Notes under the pieces: model-generated
Database searches by the model: none
The model's input: the letters and a program-made list of their open reading frames with translations, nothing else
What the model was told of the DNA's origin: nothing
Assembly: GCA_014621425.1 (NCBI GenBank)
Contig: JAANBB010000009.1
Span: forward strand, 310,001 to 374,000
Length of the DNA: 64,000 nt
Direction of reading: 5' to 3'
DNA from: Cylindrodendrum hubeiense
Lineage: Eukaryota; Ascomycota; Sordariomycetes; Hypocreales; Nectriaceae
Translations under genes and position numbers: made by a program
Shown here: positions 61,370-64,000 of the stretch, in pieces
Layout: each line of letters opens with the position of its first letter
Position numbering within the stretch: the first letter of the stretch is position 1

Positions 61370-63374
61370 ATGACCGCACCCAGCTTCAACCTCCCTGAAA
61401 TCCTCCGCTGTCTAGTTCGCTGTCTCAGACACTCATATGGATCCGTTTGCCCAGTTCTTGCCAGTCTCGGGCAGCTGTCGATATGGCCGATGATGCTGTT
61501 TCAAACAGACCGAGACAATCCAACCATGGCTTTTTCATCAAACCTCTGGAGAAGAAGACTGAGTATCATCTCTAGAAAGAGTCTTGATTTCTTCTGTGTC
61601 GCTGTCATCTACTTGGCCAGTGAGCTCGTCATATGGGGCCTGAGTCGGGCATTGACCCCAGTCCACCTAGGCTTCTTCTCTTCCATCTTCGGGATGGTCT
61701 TGACCTTCACAGCGATGTCGATAGCTTCAATATGGGTTGAGAATATCGACAACATATACAAAGAACACATTAAAGATAAGGTAGGCAAGATCCAAGACCT
61801 TGGCAAGCTCGACGATGTTGACCCACAACGCAGATAGATTTCATCAACGCCCATCTTGGCCTGGGCTTCCCTATTCCACTCGTCATGCTCAACCAAAGCG
61901 ATATCCTCAAAGGCAGTGACATTGCTCGCATTATTGGAAACTTCGGTTAGTCTCTCCTGCGAATTGGTGTGGTCTATTGTTGACCGTTATACTAGCAGTA
62001 ACGAACCTCGCATCATGGACCGTGGCATTCGGGATCTCCCTCCTTATCATGAGTGCAACAAACACAAAATTTCGAGCATCGCAGGACTTCCGCCATCCAC
62101 GACCAATCATGACAACACCGCCGCGGCTCGAAATAAGCTGGCCCTCCGACTCGGCCCTCGAACAATCTATAAATGCGTTGGCCAGCGATCGTGAAAAGAG
62201 CAGGCGAGGTGGTTCTACTCCGTGCCTGGAGGCCGGGTCATCTACAGCCACAACGCGAAGATCATCACTTGATCAGTGCATGGTCTATAACACCGATACC
62301 TCTCCTATCTGGAACATTTGCATTTCCTACTCTGCCCTCTTGGCCTCCTTCTTCAGCATCTTCCTGATCGGAACTCCAGTTGCAGCTGTTGCCAAAGAAG
62401 ACCGTGTGCTCGACGGCTGTGTTATGTGGTTCGTCTGGGCCGTTGCTGTTCGACTCCAGAGAAATTTCAAAACCTCGCATTGTTTCTTGTCTACTCCAAG
62501 GTTGAAGAACCCATTGGTAACCATCATGAACCCTGTGCTAGTGACGACTCTTCTCATGACGGCTTACACCAGAGGCAAGGCATGTGCTTACGGCTCTGGG
62601 AAGCTCGCTGATGTCTTGCACAAATTCAGCAGCGGTACACCACTCTACACTCTCTGGACCTCAGCTACAACATCTCTTCCTCTCCCAACTGGCGCGACAG
62701 CTTGGTTCGGCGCTGGCGATGCTGCCCTCTCGATCCTGGAATGCGGAATCCTCATCTGGGGCTTCAAGCTGTACGAATGTCAGCGCCAACTCTTCAGCTC
62801 GGCGGGCCTGGTTACAGTGCTCATCTCTGTGTCGGCCGCGGCAGGGAATGTTTTTCTCTCGGTGCTTTCTGGGCGGACGTTTGGGCTGGCTATGCCCGAG
62901 GCACTAGCATTTGCAGCGCGGAGCACGACTCTGGCGCTGGCGAAGCCGGCCATGGCTGCGGTGGGAGGAAACTTGGGAGTAAATGCGGCGCTGGTGGTAA
63001 GTAACGGAATACTAGGGCAGCTGATGTATCCAATTGCGTTGGAAAAGATAGGCGTGAAAGCGGGGAGTGATGGCATATCATCGGGTGACGGTGTGAGTCG
63101 ACCAGAAGCCGAGGACAGCGAGGGCGTGCGCCAAGATCGCTCCGACTCAAATTTAGAGGAACAGTTGAGGGGTGGAGATGATTCAGCCACAATAGCTGCT
63201 GGAATCACGATTGGAATCAATGGGGCAGCGATGGGAGTGTCCTATCTGTATGAGACGAAGAGTCACGCAGCCCCGTATGCTGCTCTGGCCATGACCGTGT
63301 TTGGGGTCATGACGGTTGTCTTTACAACAGCTGAGCCATTTAGGGGAGTGCTTATAGCGCTGGCGAGCCGATGA
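61370..63374 (+). CDS. LrgB-like multi-span membrane protein
   Basis: Exons 61370-61780, 61834-61945 and 61999-63374 encode 632 residues with about twelve hydrophobic segments. The C-terminal half matches the LrgB family: NPLVTIMNPVLVTTLLMTAY, RSTTLALAKPAMAAVGGNLG, and TIAAGITIGINGAAMG followed by TKSHAAPYAALAMTVFGVMT. The N-terminal half adds spans resembling an LrgA/CidA-like part, separated by a Ser/Arg-rich loop. A fused LrgA-LrgB protein is the arrangement of the plant chloroplast glycolate/glycerate transporter PLGG1; bacterial LrgAB act in export and death control. A small-acid transporter role in the fungus is inferred only. No clear targeting peptide is visible. An acidic Ser/Asp-rich loop lies near 555-590. 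Confidence 0.8.
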
Positions 63375-63717
63375 TAAAGTTGGTGCCGGAGGTTGTTTTG
63401 TTTGGTATGAGTTGTGTGGCATCCGTGATAACGACAGAACGGCAGCAGTACGTAAAACCCACACGAGGTGGTCTCGAGAGATATGCGCGGACCCAAATAG
63501 GGTAGGATAGATGTTGGTATTCAGTACCAAGTTATTCAGTTAAACCTTCAGTGCTGAAATCACCAAGTCAAGTAAAAAGGTGCTTCCATTTGTAGAGCGC
63601 AGTCAACAACACGTTATATTTACGGCTCATCAACAAGGACAACATTTCACAACCGTATCATCCTTCCTTTTCTTCCACCTCTTCGGCTAATAACATCTCC
63701 CGTTTGTCTCATCACTC
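63375..63717. other. Convergent intergenic region
   Basis: About 340 bp between the stop codons of the LrgB-like gene and the prolyl isomerase gene; no gene seen. Confidence 0.6.
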
Positions 63718-64000
63718 TTATTCCAATCTTGATCCGGCATTCGAATTAGCATCGTATTGAAATGGGGTCGAACCGCGTCAATAAGAAAAGGGCACAACTT
63801 ACCGCTCAATTAAGTGCAGACCACTGGCTGTCGACACCACCGTGCTCATCTGGCCGGGCTGAAGGGCAAAAGCGGCATCCTCAAACTCCTTCTGCATGTC
63901 GCCCTTGCCAAAGTATCCCAGGTCGCCGCGCTTGCGAGCGGACGAGCAATCCGACTCGGTTTTGGCCAGCTCACCGAGAGTGGTGCTACCGTTCTTGATC
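63718..64000 (-). CDS. ESS1: Pin1/Ess1 parvulin prolyl isomerase, 3' part
   Basis: The minus strand from the window edge to 63803 and a 10-nt last exon at 63727-63718 encode the C-terminal part of a parvulin rotamase. The catalytic Cys is seen in [19 protein letters not shown], followed by [18 protein letters not shown] and [10 protein letters not shown] before the stop. This is the Pin1 type, which isomerises phospho-Ser/Thr-Pro bonds, for example in the RNA polymerase II tail and cell-cycle proteins. The splice (GTAAGT donor at 63802, AAG acceptor at 63728) supplies the last Arg-Leu-Glu-stop. The WW domain would lie outside the window. Frames on the opposite strand here are shadows. Confidence 0.92.

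Noticed and set aside
63762..63998. 78-codon plus frame at the right edge
   Set aside because: Opposite-strand shadow of the prolyl isomerase exon and intron.
1..64000. Prokaryotic-style operons, CRISPR arrays, IS elements
   Set aside because: Intron-rich fungal genes with long spacers; no direct-repeat/spacer arrays or transposase motifs.

Overview
The window is nuclear DNA of a filamentous ascomycete (Pezizomycotina; the gene set fits a sordariomycete, possibly Hypocreales, but the species cannot be told from sequence alone). The reasons are many short introns (about 50-150 nt) with GTAAGT-like donors, CTAAC-like branch sites and CAG/TAG acceptors, and typical fungal families: HET domain, CBM18 chitin deacetylase, division III chitin synthase, Pth11/SAT4-like rhodopsin-fold membrane protein, Akr1 palmitoyltransferase and a large-subunit catalase. 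No tRNA, rRNA, CRISPR array or intact transposon was seen. The exon joins below were worked out by hand from splice signals and reading frame.

Left part (1-10 kb). A truncated ankyrin-repeat gene runs off the left edge on the minus strand. A bicovalent-flavin carbohydrate oxidase (1.7-3.3 kb, minus) lies beside a large catalase with a DJ-1-like tail (4.2-6.5 kb, minus), so a peroxide producer sits next to a peroxide remover. The catalase is divergent from a six-exon phosphoketolase (7.4-10.1 kb, plus).

Polysaccharide region (11.8-23.7 kb). Three genes with matching roles are spaced over 12 kb: an intronless nucleotide-sugar 6-dehydrogenase, a secreted chitin-type deacetylase with three CBM18 modules, and a multi-membrane-span GT2 chitin-synthase-like enzyme. 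The long spacers between them show no convincing gene. Together they could make, polymerise and deacetylate an amino-sugar or uronic-acid-containing wall or extracellular polymer. This is the most interesting candidate system in the window.

Central part (26.7-42.9 kb). A small single-span membrane protein, a secreted or vacuolar M28 aminopeptidase (minus), cystathionine beta-synthase, SRP receptor beta (minus), and Akr1, whose DHHC motif is created by splicing. A 4.7 kb gene-poor stretch follows, then a seven-span rhodopsin-fold membrane protein.

Right part (44-64 kb). An NTF2-like small membrane protein, an AAAP amino acid transporter, a secreted GH43 arabinofuranosidase, a HET-domain protein with a minisatellite-coded N terminus, an AT-rich gene-free stretch, a FAD synthetase that carries an apparent one-base frameshift at an exon end, a coiled-coil protein resembling augmin subunit HAUS3, an LrgB-like membrane protein, and the 3' end of a Pin1/Ess1 prolyl isomerase at the right edge.
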